DNA from: Saprospiraceae bacterium
GTDB taxonomy: Bacteria; Bacteroidota; Bacteroidia; Chitinophagales; Saprospiraceae
DNA length: 64,000 nt
Direction of reading: 5' to 3'
Assembly (NCBI GenBank): GCA_016717265.1
Contig: JADKFX010000001.1
Coordinates: forward strand, 620,001-684,000
Below are positions 53,257 to 63,259 of the stretch, piece after piece (the stretch's first letter is position 1; each line of letters opens with the position of its first letter). The notes below the pieces were generated by a model that searched no databases, was not told where the DNA came from, and saw only the letters and a list, made by a program, of their open reading frames with translations. A program made the translations under genes and the position numbers.

Positions 53257-54359
53257 TGAAAGATTATTTGCGGATTAAAATATTAGATAGATATATCATT
53301 GGAAAATATGTGAGAACATTTTTTTTTATCATGTTTTTATTTTCATTAATATCTGTAGTATTTGATCTGAGCGAGCGAATTGATAAATTTATTTCAAAGG
53401 GATTAAGTTTCTGGGAAGTTTTTTCAATGTATTACATAAATTTTCTTCCATGGATTAACTCCCTATTATTTCCTTTATATGCGTTAATAACCGTTATATT
53501 TTTTACTTCCAGAATGGCTGGACAAACCGAAATCATTCCAATATTTAGTTCCGGCGTATCGTTTAAAAGAATATTAAAGCCGTTTTTAATGGCAGGTTTG
53601 TTGTTTACGGCCTTGCATCTTGTTGGAAATCATATTTTTGTTCCAAAGTCGAATAAAATTCTCAGAGATTTTGATAATAAATATATTAGACCTGGAAATA
53701 TTAAAGCGCGCGATAGAAATGTTCATTTATTTGTTGCACCCAATGTGGGAGCGTATTTAAGATATTATCAAAGCAGTGATAGCAGTGGGATTGATTTTCA
53801 GATGGAAAAATTTGAAGGAGAAAAAATCGTCCAAATTTTGAGAGCCAGAACTGTAAAATGGAAGCAAGAGCCAAACATTTGGACTTTAAAGGATATAGAG
53901 ATTCGAAGTTTTTCTGATAGTACAGAAAGCATCCTGATTCAGAATGGAGAGCAGCTTGACACCGCTATAAATATGAATCCAAAAGATTTTGTATTTATTT
54001 CTAATCAGAAAGATATGATGACAACTACCGAATTGTCCTATTTTATTGATCGGGAGAGAGAAAAAGGTTCTGGCTTGAGTAAGTTATATGAAGTAGAACG
54101 ACAAAGGCGGACTGCAGATCCTTTTACAACACTTATCCTAACATTTATTGGTGCTTGTATTGCGAGTCGAAAAGTACGAGGGGGAATGGGTTTACATTTA
54201 GCTGCTGGGGTTATTTTAGGCGTAATCTACATCTTTCTATCAAAAATGTCTTTAACCTTTGCAAATAATGATTTAATGCCTCCAGTATTTGCCATTTGGT
54301 TACCAAATTTGGTTTTTCTAGTGATAGGTGGCTACTTTTTAGAAAAAGCACAACAATAA
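53256..54359 (+). CDS. LptF/LptG-family permease (YjgP/YjgQ)
   Basis: This 367-residue inner-membrane protein has the LptF/G layout: an N-terminal hydrophobic pair (KYVRTFFFIMFLFSLISVVF), a cytoplasmic loop, a large periplasmic beta-jellyroll domain (about 120-270), and C-terminal membrane helices (LGVIYIFLSKMS, PNLVFLVIGGYFL). These permeases, with LptB ATPase, lift lipopolysaccharide into the Lpt bridge. The start is GTG at 53256, overlapping the tgt stop by 1 base. Whether it is LptF or LptG cannot be said; a single hybrid subunit is also known in Bacteroidota. Confidence 0.85.
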   Translation: MKDYLRIKILDRYIIGKYVRTFFFIMFLFSLISVVFDLSERIDKFISKGLSFWEVFSMYYINFLPWINSLLFPLYALITVIFFTSRMAGQTEIIPIFSSGVSFKRILKPFLMAGLLFTALHLVGNHIFVPKSNKILRDFDNKYIRPGNIKARDRNVHLFVAPNVGAYLRYYQSSDSSGIDFQMEKFEGEKIVQILRARTVKWKQEPNIWTLKDIEIRSFSDSTESILIQNGEQLDTAINMNPKDFVFISNQKDMMTTTELSYFIDREREKGSGLSKLYEVERQRRTADPFTTLILTFIGACIASRKVRGGMGLHLAAGVILGVIYIFLSKMSLTFANNDLMPPVFAIWLPNLVFLVIGGYFLEKAQQ

Positions 54360-54495
54360 TCAGGGATACTTTCATTTTTAATTGAATGAATTTATAATTC
54401 GACAAACATTTAAATGTACTGTAAATCAGCAAATTGTGAAATCGTTTAAAAATTTATCATTTTCTTAACAAGTTTTGTTTAATCAAAACTTGAAA

Positions 54496-55071
54496 ATGTT
54501 TAAACAAAATAATAAATTTGACAAAAAATTAGGTATGTCTACATTAGAGTTTTATAATTTGTTAGATAGGCAGACACAGACCCTTCAAAATTTTGCCTAT
54601 AGCTTAACCAAGGATTCCGAGGATGCAAAAGATCTTTGTCAGGAAACCGCATTTAGAGCATTATCAAATAAAGATAAATTTCAACCGGGTACGAACTTTA
54701 AAGCATGGTTGATTACAATCATGAAAAATATTTTTATTAATAATTATCGTCGGAAAGTTAAAGGTGGAGTTATTAATGATCATAGTGATAATCAATATTA
54801 CCTGAATTCTTTGAATAATTCTGTTTTAAATAGAGCGGATTCAGATATCATGATGAAAGAACTAAATGAAATGGTAGACAGTCTAGATGATAGTTTGAAA
54901 ATACCATTTGTAAGATATTATCATGGATACAAATATCAGGAAATTGCAGATGAATTAAAATTACCATTGGGTACTGTTAAAAGCAGAATCTTTTTCGCTC
55001 GGAAAGCTTTAAAGAATATGATTAGTTCTCATTATGCAATTTATGAAGAAATTGTAGCCTTGGAAAACTAA
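54496..55071 (+). CDS. ECF RNA polymerase sigma factor
   Basis: About 191 residues carrying sigma region 2 (TKDSEDAKDLCQETAFRALSN...FKAWLITIMKNIFINNYRRK) and region 4 (GYKYQEIADELKLPLGTVKSRIFFARKAL). The ATG at 54496 (MFKQNNKFDKKLG) is preferred to TTG at 54475; ATG at 54535 (MSTLEFYNLL) is a further option. No anti-sigma gene is adjacent: a strong terminator follows and the next gene is convergent. It may be controlled by other means or use a distant anti-sigma. Confidence 0.9.
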   Translation: MFKQNNKFDKKLGMSTLEFYNLLDRQTQTLQNFAYSLTKDSEDAKDLCQETAFRALSNKDKFQPGTNFKAWLITIMKNIFINNYRRKVKGGVINDHSDNQYYLNSLNNSVLNRADSDIMMKELNEMVDSLDDSLKIPFVRYYHGYKYQEIADELKLPLGTVKSRIFFARKALKNMISSHYAIYEEIVALEN

Positions 55072-55092
55072 GTAAGTATCTTATTTAAAAAT

Positions 55093-55136
55093 AAAAAAGC
55101 ACGTTTGAAATTTGTTTCAAGCGTGCTTTTTTATTT
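55093..55136. terminator. Strong intrinsic terminator between convergent genes
   Basis: An 18-bp stem (55093-55110 with 55115-55132, one G-T wobble, 4-base loop TTTG) is flanked by an A-run and a T-run, so it can end transcription in both directions: the ECF sigma gene from the left and the first Omp28-like gene from the right. Confidence 0.9.
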
Positions 55137-55180
55137 CGAATCCTGTTTTTAAAAAAACAAAACTGCTTTATTTCAATTCC

Positions 55181-57238
55181 TTATTCAAGAATAATAATTT
55201 TATTATTTGCTTCTTGATTTTTACCGATAACTTTTATATTATAGAATCCCGGATTCCAAGTTGATGAATTAATAAACATAGACTTTAAAGATGTTTTATC
55301 AGTATAAATTAATTTACCATTTGCATCAGAGATAAGTATTTTTAAATCTTGTGTAAGATCGAAAGCAGACAGGTTAATAAAGAAAAAATCACTTGCCGGA
55401 TTTGGACTTACAAGAATTTCTCTTTTTAAAACCGGATCATTATTGGCGACAATAAAAGTCAAATCAGCTGAATTTGACTGAAGTACAGTTCTGTCACTTT
55501 CCTGTAACCAGGCAATAACTTCAAGATTAGCAAAATCTTCTATACTGTTTTCTGTAGCAAGATTAATTATATTCGCTGCTTGAGCATCTAATGGCAATCT
55601 ATAGGAGCCTGGCGCAGTCCAACTTAAATTAATTGTTTTATTTGATTCCGCAGGAACAATGCCTACTAAGGTTCCAGCAGCATCAGGTATTAATTTTTTA
55701 AGTACATGTGGGAAATCAACTTCACCATTTGTTTTGACATTTTTTACGGTTAATTTTTCAGCAATTGCTACATATAATTTTGTAGTAGCAGAAACCGGTG
55801 CAATGTTTTTAATTTCAACACGTACATCTATTTTTTGACCATTTACAGTGCCACTTGGAATAATTTGATAGAAAGCTGGAATTTCCTGATTTTCAACAAA
55901 CGTTTGTGCAGTATATCCGTTTGGATTAATATTTGTTCTGCCATCGACAAGTGTTGCAGGGATTGCATTTATCCCGCCATAATAAGTACTTCTTGTTGCA
56001 CATTCTGCGGTGTAATAAGGATCCCCTGTACCAGGAAAATAAAAATGATAATTTAATTCCGTCCATAAATCTGGATAATTATTTAAAACACCGTGTAGTG
56101 TTTCATTTCCAGGTTTACAAGGTGGACAAGTAGAAGATGTAAAATTTTCATGTAGCAATTTTCTTGTTATTGAAGTATCATTTACATTGACAACAGAGCG
56201 AATCGTGTCATCAGAAACAGTTGATGAAGGTTTATCATTCACTAAACTAATCCAGGATTTAACAGTATAGCTTCCTTTACTATTAACAGTCCAAAGATCT
56301 GGATGTGTAATCTGGAAATCAGATAATGGCGCTGCATTTTGTCCGGTAATTTCCTGTGTATAAACAGGTCCATTATCAACACTATAATTGTAGGTAATTT
56401 TTGAAATATTCTCAGTACCGGTATTTCTAAAGTTTCCAACTACAGAAATTGGAAACTCTTTAACTAAATAATACTTTTTAAAATCATGATTTAATCCAAG
56501 AATATCTTCTGTTGCCTGGGTTCCTTGAATAAATTCAAAATAACTGTTATCTTCTGGTGTGAAATTATTTAAATTATCACTTTTATAATCAGGAGATCCA
56601 TCCACCATTACGGCATAGGTTGAGTCCACTTGTACACCTAGTGTCAGATTTGTTTTATCCATACAAACAGCCCCACTTAATACACATTGGGTTCTTTGAT
56701 CAACAATAAATATCTTATTTGTTGTTTCTTCCAAAACCACAGATGCGTATATCCATCCTGCTTTAAGGTTTTGTTCTCCAAAGGAATTAAAAGAAATCCA
56801 ATATTGTCTGTTTGGTGCTTTTCCAAAAGTTTTTGTAACAATGTAATCTCCACTCGCTGCGCGGAGTCCCCAAATGCAAACGGTACTGTCGGGAATTAAA
56901 GAAGTAGGTAAAGCAACATTATTCGAATCTACTTTCATGGTAGTTTTTGAATTAAATGTAACTAGACCACTCGTTGAAGCTTTGCAACGAGTCACTAATG
57001 CTCCGTTAAAATAAAATTTAAACGGAATCGTCTGAACAGCAGACCACACACCAGATGCTTGCGGACCCGTTAGGATGGTTGCCCAACCAGTTGGCAGACC
57101 GCCGCCAGGAGGATATTCATTATCTACGTTAATGCCGCCTGGATTTTTACCAACTTTTAAGTATGGCAAATAATAGTATTGAGCTTCCAACAATTGAAAG
57201 CTTGTCATAAAAAATAATAAAAGGTAAAGTTGTTTCAT
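55181..57238 (-). CDS. Omp28-like secreted protein with T9SS sorting domain, CPPC form
   Basis: This 685-residue protein has a signal peptide (LYLLLFFMTSFQLLEAQY), a beta-rich N-terminal region (about 25-260), a central beta region, and an Omp28-type thioredoxin-like domain with the redox motif CPPC at residues 371-374 (TSSTCPPCKPGNETLH). A T9SS type A domain (VSPNPASDFFFINL...GFYNIKVIG, about 605-685) ends it. It should be secreted and surface-attached; Omp28-related proteins have no settled biochemical role. It is one of two tandem 685-residue paralogues, 588 bases apart. Confidence 0.8.
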   Translation of the reverse strand: MKQLYLLLFFMTSFQLLEAQYYYLPYLKVGKNPGGINVDNEYPPGGGLPTGWATILTGPQASGVWSAVQTIPFKFYFNGALVTRCKASTSGLVTFNSKTTMKVDSNNVALPTSLIPDSTVCIWGLRAASGDYIVTKTFGKAPNRQYWISFNSFGEQNLKAGWIYASVVLEETTNKIFIVDQRTQCVLSGAVCMDKTNLTLGVQVDSTYAVMVDGSPDYKSDNLNNFTPEDNSYFEFIQGTQATEDILGLNHDFKKYYLVKEFPISVVGNFRNTGTENISKITYNYSVDNGPVYTQEITGQNAAPLSDFQITHPDLWTVNSKGSYTVKSWISLVNDKPSSTVSDDTIRSVVNVNDTSITRKLLHENFTSSTCPPCKPGNETLHGVLNNYPDLWTELNYHFYFPGTGDPYYTAECATRSTYYGGINAIPATLVDGRTNINPNGYTAQTFVENQEIPAFYQIIPSGTVNGQKIDVRVEIKNIAPVSATTKLYVAIAEKLTVKNVKTNGEVDFPHVLKKLIPDAAGTLVGIVPAESNKTINLSWTAPGSYRLPLDAQAANIINLATENSIEDFANLEVIAWLQESDRTVLQSNSADLTFIVANNDPVLKREILVSPNPASDFFFINLSAFDLTQDLKILISDANGKLIYTDKTSLKSMFINSSTWNPGFYNIKVIGKNQEANNKIIILE

Positions 57239-57826
57239 TTTGAATAAATTTGTTTACAAACATAATAAAAATCCGATTCAATACAGAATTCAACAAATAT
57301 AATTTCAATGTTTAACAAATCACAAATTTGTTTAATATAAAACATCCAGAATTACAATATTATATAAATATTTTTTATGGTATTTTAATTACCGGCCCTG
57401 GCATTGAAATAGAATTCTATGTTGCAGATAAAATAGGGTGTTCTTAAGGAGCGCTTTTGAACGATTGATCCTTTGCATTTTTAAATGCTCAAAAGGGATC
57501 CAATTTTTCAATAAAACAAGAAAGTCTTTGTATTAAAACCGGGAGACGAACAAACAAAATGAATCCAGACCCTAAATTAAGTAGACACCAAGAATGCTAT
57601 CTACTTTAATTGGAAATGAAAAATGAATCCATTTTTCGAATGACAATTTTAGCTTTATAAAAATAAAAAAATGAAGCCACTAAAATGCAAAATGCTGCTA
57701 TCGTTAAATCAAAGGGTTTTTAGATTCTAATTTTAGAATCGCAAAAAGATTAAATCCTAATTAAGCCTGAAAATTATACCATAATGTATATCCTAAAATC
57801 GAATATCCTCAGATATGTTGTAAAAA
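57239..57826. other. Intergenic spacer between the Omp28-like paralogues
   Basis: I see no gene in this 588-base AT-rich stretch. It contains the promoter region for the first paralogue and the 3' region of the second. No clear terminator hairpin or repeat is visible. Confidence 0.45.
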
Positions 57827-59884
57827 CTATTTAACAAGCATAAATTTATGATGTCCTTCCTGATTGTTTCCAACAATATGTATATAATAAACTCCAGGCG
57901 CCCATGTTGAGCTATTGACAAACAATGCATTTAAATTTGTTTTATCTGCATAGACCAAGTTACCTTTTATGTCAGAAATCAGGATCTTTAAATTTTGTTG
58001 TAAATTAAAAGAAGATAAATCAATAAATAAATAATCTGTTGCAGGATTTGGATACACCGTAATCTTTTTATTTGCAACTGGATTATCATTAGAAACAAGA
58101 TATGTAAGATCTGCAAAATTAGATTGTAAAATGGTGCGATTACTATCTTGTAGCCAAGCAATTATTTCAAGATTTGAAAAGTCTTCAATACTGTGTTCTG
58201 TTGCAAGGTTAATAATATTTGCAGTTCTACCATCAATGGGTAATCTATAGGCTCCAGGAACCGTCCAACTAAAATTAAAAGTTTTATTGGATGCAGCAGG
58301 AATTTCTCCAACGAGCGTTCCGGTTGCATCTGGAATAAATTTTTTCAGGACATGATAAAAGATTGTCTCCCCATTTGATTTTATATTATTCTTCGTGGTT
58401 TTTTCTGCAATTGCTATAAATAATTTAGTAGCTGCATTCACGGGTTCAAGTGTTTGGATTACAATGGAAAGGTCTATTTTCTGGCCTTTTATGGTACCTG
58501 ATGGTTGTATTGTATAAAAAGCAGGAATAGATTGATTTTCAATAAAAATGGGTGAATTATAAGCTGTTGGATTAAGGTTTATTCGACCATCTATTAAGGT
58601 ACTTGGAATTGTTTGTATTCCATTATAATAGGTAGCTCTGGTACCAGATTCTACAGTATAATATGGGTCTCCACCGCTCATTTGATTAAAAGGATAACTT
58701 ATTTCTGTCCATAAACCAGGGTGATTATTTAAAACGGAATGAAGTGTTTCGTTTCCTAATTTACAAGCTGCTGAAGTGGACGAATTAAAGGTTTCATGTA
58801 AAAGCTTACGTGCAACGGTGGTGTCGTTTACAAAGATTTGAGATCGGATGGTGTCATCTCCAGGTGTGCCAGAAACATTATCGTTAATCTGACTTATCCA
58901 GGATTTAACTAAATAAGATCCTTTCGAATTAATTACCAAAGGTTCCGGATGTGTAAATTGAATATCATTGGAAGAAGTAACATTAATTCCTGTAATTTCT
59001 TTTGAAAAAACGGGTCCATTATTTACAGAATAATTATACGTAATTTTATGAATGGTTGAGCTACCAGTATTTCTAAAAGTTCCTTTTATATTTTGAGGAA
59101 AATCGCTACGTAAATAATATTTTTTAAAATCATGTCGTATCCCAGAAACATCTAATGCTGCTTGTGTTCCGGGCACAAACTCAAAGTAGCTATTATCATC
59201 AGGAGACGCATTATTTAAATTGTCACTTTGATAATCAGGTGATCCATTTACCATAATTGCATAGGTAGAATCAATTTGTATACCTAATGTAAGATTTGTT
59301 TTATCCGAACATTCAAGTCCATTAGAAAGACATTGTGTTCTTTGATCTACGATATAAATTTTATTTGACGTTTCTTCTAATACAACCGATGCATAAATTG
59401 CTCCGGCTTTTAAATTATGTTCATTAAATGCATTAAAAGAAATCCAGAGTTGTCGATTTGGTGTTGTTCCAAAAGTTTTAATTACGATAAAACTACCTTT
59501 TACCGCCCGCAAACCCCAAATACAAATTGTGCTATCTGGAATCCGGGATGTTGGTATCACAAAATTATTAGAATCAATTCTAGCGGAAAGTTTGGTATTA
59601 AAGGTTACCAGTCCGCTTGTAGAAGCTTTATAATTTTTAACTAAGGCTCCATTTAAATAAAACTTAAATGGAATTGCAAAGGTAGCTGACCAGTTTCCGG
59701 ATGCTTGTGGTCCGGTTAAGATGGTTGTCCATCCTGAAGGTAATCCGGCATTTTGTGGATATTCGTTGTCTTGATTTAAACTACCAGGATTTTTACCAAT
59801 TTTTGAAAAAGGTAAATAATAATACTGGGCATCTAATAAAACAAAACTAAATAGTGAAATTAAAATTGGTAAAAGTGTTTTCAT
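57827..59884 (-). CDS. Omp28-like paralogue that has lost the CxxC motif
   Basis: This 685-residue protein is collinear with the CPPC-bearing protein downstream, with the same signal peptide, N-terminal beta region, Omp28-type domain and T9SS domain (VYPNPATDYLFIDL...GVYYIHIVG). At the redox motif it reads SSTSAACKLGNETLH: Ser371 replaces the first cysteine, and only Cys374 remains. The equal length and matching domain order show tandem duplication. The second copy may therefore have lost a thiol-redox role and kept a binding or structural one. Confidence 0.8.
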   Translation of the reverse strand: MKTLLPILISLFSFVLLDAQYYYLPFSKIGKNPGSLNQDNEYPQNAGLPSGWTTILTGPQASGNWSATFAIPFKFYLNGALVKNYKASTSGLVTFNTKLSARIDSNNFVIPTSRIPDSTICIWGLRAVKGSFIVIKTFGTTPNRQLWISFNAFNEHNLKAGAIYASVVLEETSNKIYIVDQRTQCLSNGLECSDKTNLTLGIQIDSTYAIMVNGSPDYQSDNLNNASPDDNSYFEFVPGTQAALDVSGIRHDFKKYYLRSDFPQNIKGTFRNTGSSTIHKITYNYSVNNGPVFSKEITGINVTSSNDIQFTHPEPLVINSKGSYLVKSWISQINDNVSGTPGDDTIRSQIFVNDTTVARKLLHETFNSSTSAACKLGNETLHSVLNNHPGLWTEISYPFNQMSGGDPYYTVESGTRATYYNGIQTIPSTLIDGRINLNPTAYNSPIFIENQSIPAFYTIQPSGTIKGQKIDLSIVIQTLEPVNAATKLFIAIAEKTTKNNIKSNGETIFYHVLKKFIPDATGTLVGEIPAASNKTFNFSWTVPGAYRLPIDGRTANIINLATEHSIEDFSNLEIIAWLQDSNRTILQSNFADLTYLVSNDNPVANKKITVYPNPATDYLFIDLSSFNLQQNLKILISDIKGNLVYADKTNLNALFVNSSTWAPGVYYIHIVGNNQEGHHKFMLVK

Positions 59885-60028
59885 AAAAATAGATTAGAAA
59901 GCAAAAATAGTTAATAAAGAAATCTTATTTTGTTAGAAGACTTAAACTAATAGGACTTTAACACATATAAATATATATAATATATATATTACTAATTATC
60001 AATATAAAAAATTAATTTTATGAGTTTT

Positions 60029-61144
60029 TCAAAAAGAAATAAATTGATTATAGATAGCTTCTGTAGTTTTTTCCCAGGAGAAAAGCGTTCTATGGATTTT
60101 AGATAAATTGATTTTTTGATTTCTATTAGGATCATTGATCACAAAGTTCATCGAATCAGAAATTTGATCAATACATGTTGGATCAAAGGTATATGCTCCG
60201 GGTCCTGCTATTTCTGGTAACGAAAATTGGTTTGAAACCAAGACCGGTACATCACAATACAGAGCTTCCAGAATTGGAACACCAAATCCTTCTAAAAAGG
60301 ATGGATTTATTGCAGCAAAACAAGAAGCGGTAATATCTGCAAGTGTTTTAGTTTCCATATAAGGATACAATAAAATATCCTCTTTATAAAGACTTTGATT
60401 TATTTCAATTTCAACATTTTCGAATTGCCAGGCTTTTCTACCCACAATCATTAAAATAAAATCAGATCCTGAACTTTTTTTGAAAAGATTAAATGCTTTT
60501 ACTAAGTTGACAATATTCTTCCTCGGGTGGATTGCGCCAACATACAAGAAGTAATTTTTACCATTCGAATATTTATGTTTTATATTGATGCTGTCTTCCA
60601 TATTTATTGGTTTAAATTCAGATCTAACACCATTATATGCAATACTAATTTTATTTTCAGGAATTTTAAATTGAGCAACAATATCCTCTTTAGTTGCTTT
60701 TGAAACAGCAAATAGATGCTTTGCAATTTCAATTTGCCTGGGCACAAATTTTTGATAATATTTTCTTACAAAAAAGGGTATATGATTTGGAAAATGGATA
60801 TAAGCAAGATCATGTACCACGACATATTGAGGCACTTTTGTAGATAAAGATGCAAACCCATCCAAACTTAAGAATAGATCTACCTTATGTTTTTTTAATG
60901 CCTTTGGAATTGCAAATTCAAACCACAGGTACCATAAAATTGGATGTCTTGCCGGAGGAAACAAAACAATGGGTGTTACGGATTTATTAAATACAAAATC
61001 CGGATCGTAGGGACGGTCGAAGAAAAATATATATTCGTGTTCAGGATGATTTTTTACTAAAGTTTGTAAAATCTGATAAGAATACCAACCGATTCCTTCC
61101 AGATTCGATTTTAATAAGAAGCGTGCATTGATTCCGATTTTCAA
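60029..61144 (-). CDS. GT4-family glycosyltransferase
   Basis: This 371-residue cytoplasmic glycosyltransferase of the GT-B fold has an N-terminal acceptor domain (MKIGINARFLLKSNLEGIGWYSYQIL) and a C-terminal GT1-type nucleotide-sugar domain (YFLYVGAIHPRKNIVNLVKAF...CFAAINPSFLEGFGVPILEALYCDVPVLVSN, with the E-x7-E motif). The sugar and acceptor are unknown; it may act on a surface polysaccharide. The start is TTG at 61144. No other glycan genes are adjacent. Confidence 0.88.
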   Translation of the reverse strand: MKIGINARFLLKSNLEGIGWYSYQILQTLVKNHPEHEYIFFFDRPYDPDFVFNKSVTPIVLFPPARHPILWYLWFEFAIPKALKKHKVDLFLSLDGFASLSTKVPQYVVVHDLAYIHFPNHIPFFVRKYYQKFVPRQIEIAKHLFAVSKATKEDIVAQFKIPENKISIAYNGVRSEFKPINMEDSINIKHKYSNGKNYFLYVGAIHPRKNIVNLVKAFNLFKKSSGSDFILMIVGRKAWQFENVEIEINQSLYKEDILLYPYMETKTLADITASCFAAINPSFLEGFGVPILEALYCDVPVLVSNQFSLPEIAGPGAYTFDPTCIDQISDSMNFVINDPNRNQKINLSKIHRTLFSWEKTTEAIYNQFISF

Positions 61145-61238
61145 ATTTTATTTTATTGAAACTAAATAATGGATAAAGGTAAATGATTGCTGCAAGCTAT
61201 TGGTATTTTGACAAGATTTGCTGTCTATTTAGAACATT

Positions 61239-61270
61239 TTTGATTTATGGAACTCAATTGATTAACTTCG
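61239..61270 (+). promoter_or_regulatory. Promoter of the prohibitin gene
   Basis: TTTG at 61239-61242, a 20-base spacer, and TAACTTCG at 61263-61270 (one mismatch to TAnnTTTG) lie upstream of the prohibitin ATG at 61301. Confidence 0.5.
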
Positions 61271-61300
61271 TGTTAGATAAATGAACAAAACTAAAAGAAT

Positions 61301-62203
61301 ATGACTTTAATTACATTTGGAATTATTTTACTTTTCATTAGTTTTCTGGTGAGAAATCAGGAGACAGGCTTAACAAAATTTAACCGAATTGCAAGGATTG
61401 CTGGGGCCGGACTTATAATAGCAGGCTTTTTATTATCCAGTGTAATCGAAATAGATGCAGGTAAAATTGGCGTTAAAAAGATGTTTGGAAAGGTCCAGTC
61501 CGATATTTTAAAAAGCGGATTACATCTAATAAATCCTTTGGTAAATGTTATTCGAATGGATACCAGAACCCAAAATTACACGATGAGTGGGGTACATGAT
61601 GAAGGAACTCAAACAGGAGATGATGCAATCCGGGTATTAACCTCTGATGGATTAGAAGTAGTCATAGATTTGACGGTATTGTTTCGTTTAAAAGAAGATG
61701 AAGCTCCTAGAATTGTCCAGGAAATAGGTATTGACTATGTAGATAAAATTGTGAGACCCATTTCAAGGACCAAAATTCGGGATAATGCAGTTTATTATCA
61801 GGCCATTGAAATGTTTTCAACAAAACGGGATGAGTTTCAACAAAAAATTTATAAAAGTATAGAGCATGATTTTGATATCAGAGGCTTACAACTTGAACAG
61901 TTGCTTGTTCGGAATATTACATTGCCACAAGCTGTAAGAGGTACTATAGAAGAAAAGATTCAAGCAGAACAAGAAGCCCAAAAAATGACATTTGTTTTAC
62001 AAAAAGAAAAACAAGAAGCAGAAAGAAAACGCGTGGAGGCTCAAGGAATTGCTGATTATCAAAGAATCATTAATGCTACTTTGACAGATAAACAGTTACA
62101 ATATGAGTGGATTAAAACATATCAGGGTTTAGCGAATTCTGCCAATTCAAAAATCATTGTTATGGATAAAAACACGCCGGTGATTTTAGATGGAAAAAAT
62201 TAG
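61301..62203 (+). CDS. Prohibitin-family SPFH membrane protein
   Basis: This 300-residue protein has two N-terminal hydrophobic stretches (LITFGIILLFISFLV and IAGAGLIIAGFLLSSV), then an SPFH/band-7 domain (about 45-220; IDAGKIGVKKMFGKVQSDILKSGLHLINP). A charged coiled coil (EEKIQAEQEAQKMTFVLQKEKQEAERKRVEAQGIADYQ) ends the region. Prohibitins form ring-like oligomers in the inner membrane and are linked to membrane-protease control. It is a single-gene unit convergent with the M48 protease gene; a weak CAGGAG/CTCCTG hairpin lies between them. Confidence 0.88.
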   Translation: MTLITFGIILLFISFLVRNQETGLTKFNRIARIAGAGLIIAGFLLSSVIEIDAGKIGVKKMFGKVQSDILKSGLHLINPLVNVIRMDTRTQNYTMSGVHDEGTQTGDDAIRVLTSDGLEVVIDLTVLFRLKEDEAPRIVQEIGIDYVDKIVRPISRTKIRDNAVYYQAIEMFSTKRDEFQQKIYKSIEHDFDIRGLQLEQLLVRNITLPQAVRGTIEEKIQAEQEAQKMTFVLQKEKQEAERKRVEAQGIADYQRIINATLTDKQLQYEWIKTYQGLANSANSKIIVMDKNTPVILDGKN

Positions 62204-62230
62204 GAGTGCTTTGAAGTAGAATAAATAAAA

Positions 62231-62270
62231 CAGGAGAAAACAATAATTTTTTTAATGTGTATAACTCCTG
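62231..62270. terminator. Weak hairpin between convergent genes
   Basis: CAGGAG (62231-62236) and CTCCTG (62265-62270) pair around a 28-base AT-rich loop, followed on the plus side by ATTATTATAATTTTTT. The long loop makes it a low-quality terminator candidate. Confidence 0.3.
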
Positions 62271-62285
62271 AATTATTATAATTTT

Positions 62286-63242
62286 TTACTTTCCTCCACC
62301 AGGTTTCTCAATTTTTTTATTCTGACCTTCAGTTCCTTTATTCTGAGATGGAACCGGTTTATTCATTTTATCTTTTTCCGGGTTGGTTTTTTTATTAGAA
62401 TTTGTATTCGGTAAAGTTTTTTTATTATCTACTTTCGGAGGCGGTGGAATAATTTTATCTAACAAAAGTTTAATCTTATTATACTGGCTAACATAAGAAG
62501 ATTTACCAGCACAATTTAAGGCCTTGTGTTTGCTATCTATATTTTCAATGCGATTACTTGGATTTGGATGGGTACTAAGCCATGAAGGAGGTGTTGGTTG
62601 GTCTTTTATCTTTTTAAAAAAAGCGGATGCTCCGTTTGCATTATAATCCGTTGGACATAAATAAATTACAGACATTGAATCTGCCTGCGTTTCATGTGCT
62701 CTGCTAAAACTTAAAGATATAAGCGCCGTAGCCACCTGTTTTACGGTTTCTTGTTTCCCAAGTGCTGCATCCGCAAGAACTTGTAAACCCAATGATTTTG
62801 TCAATTGTTTTGTACTATGTCTTTTGGATGCATGTGCAATTTCATGTCCCAATACACCTGCAAGTTGATCTTCAGAATCGAGAAATTTAATGAGTCCGGT
62901 ATAAACAAATATATAACCACCTGGCGTAGCAAAAGCATTTTGTGTCTTAATATCATTAATTAAGGTAATCTTCCAGGCAAAATCTTTTGAATATTCAACT
63001 TTTCCAGAATTCAAAATTTTTTGAACGATGCCATTTATATAGCTATAAAGTTCTTCATTGCCGGTTTCTGGTACTTTCGGAAACTCTATTTGATTTGCAT
63101 TTATTTCATCATACACTTGTTTGCCTAATTCTACATCCTGACTTACTGGAAACAGATTTAAATTATCCCATCCATCTTTTAAAGTTTTACAAGAAAGCGT
63201 AAGGAGCGCAATAATTCCAAAAATCAATATTTTATTATTCAT
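62286..63242 (-). CDS. M48-family metalloprotease lipoprotein
   Basis: This 318-residue lipoprotein (LTLSCKTLKDGW lipobox) has the zinc site HEIAHASKRH (HExxH) and the downstream ETQAD glutamate (HETQADSMSV) characteristic of M48 peptidases such as BepA/LoiP, which degrade misfolded outer-membrane proteins. The C-terminal ~55 residues are a Lys/Pro/Asn-rich low-complexity tail ending PGGGK. It is 17 bases downstream of the PagL-like gene and likely co-transcribed with it. Confidence 0.88.
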   Translation of the reverse strand: MNNKILIFGIIALLTLSCKTLKDGWDNLNLFPVSQDVELGKQVYDEINANQIEFPKVPETGNEELYSYINGIVQKILNSGKVEYSKDFAWKITLINDIKTQNAFATPGGYIFVYTGLIKFLDSEDQLAGVLGHEIAHASKRHSTKQLTKSLGLQVLADAALGKQETVKQVATALISLSFSRAHETQADSMSVIYLCPTDYNANGASAFFKKIKDQPTPPSWLSTHPNPSNRIENIDSKHKALNCAGKSSYVSQYNKIKLLLDKIIPPPPKVDNKKTLPNTNSNKKTNPEKDKMNKPVPSQNKGTEGQNKKIEKPGGGK

Positions 63243-63259
63243 GAGTACGTACTTATTTC

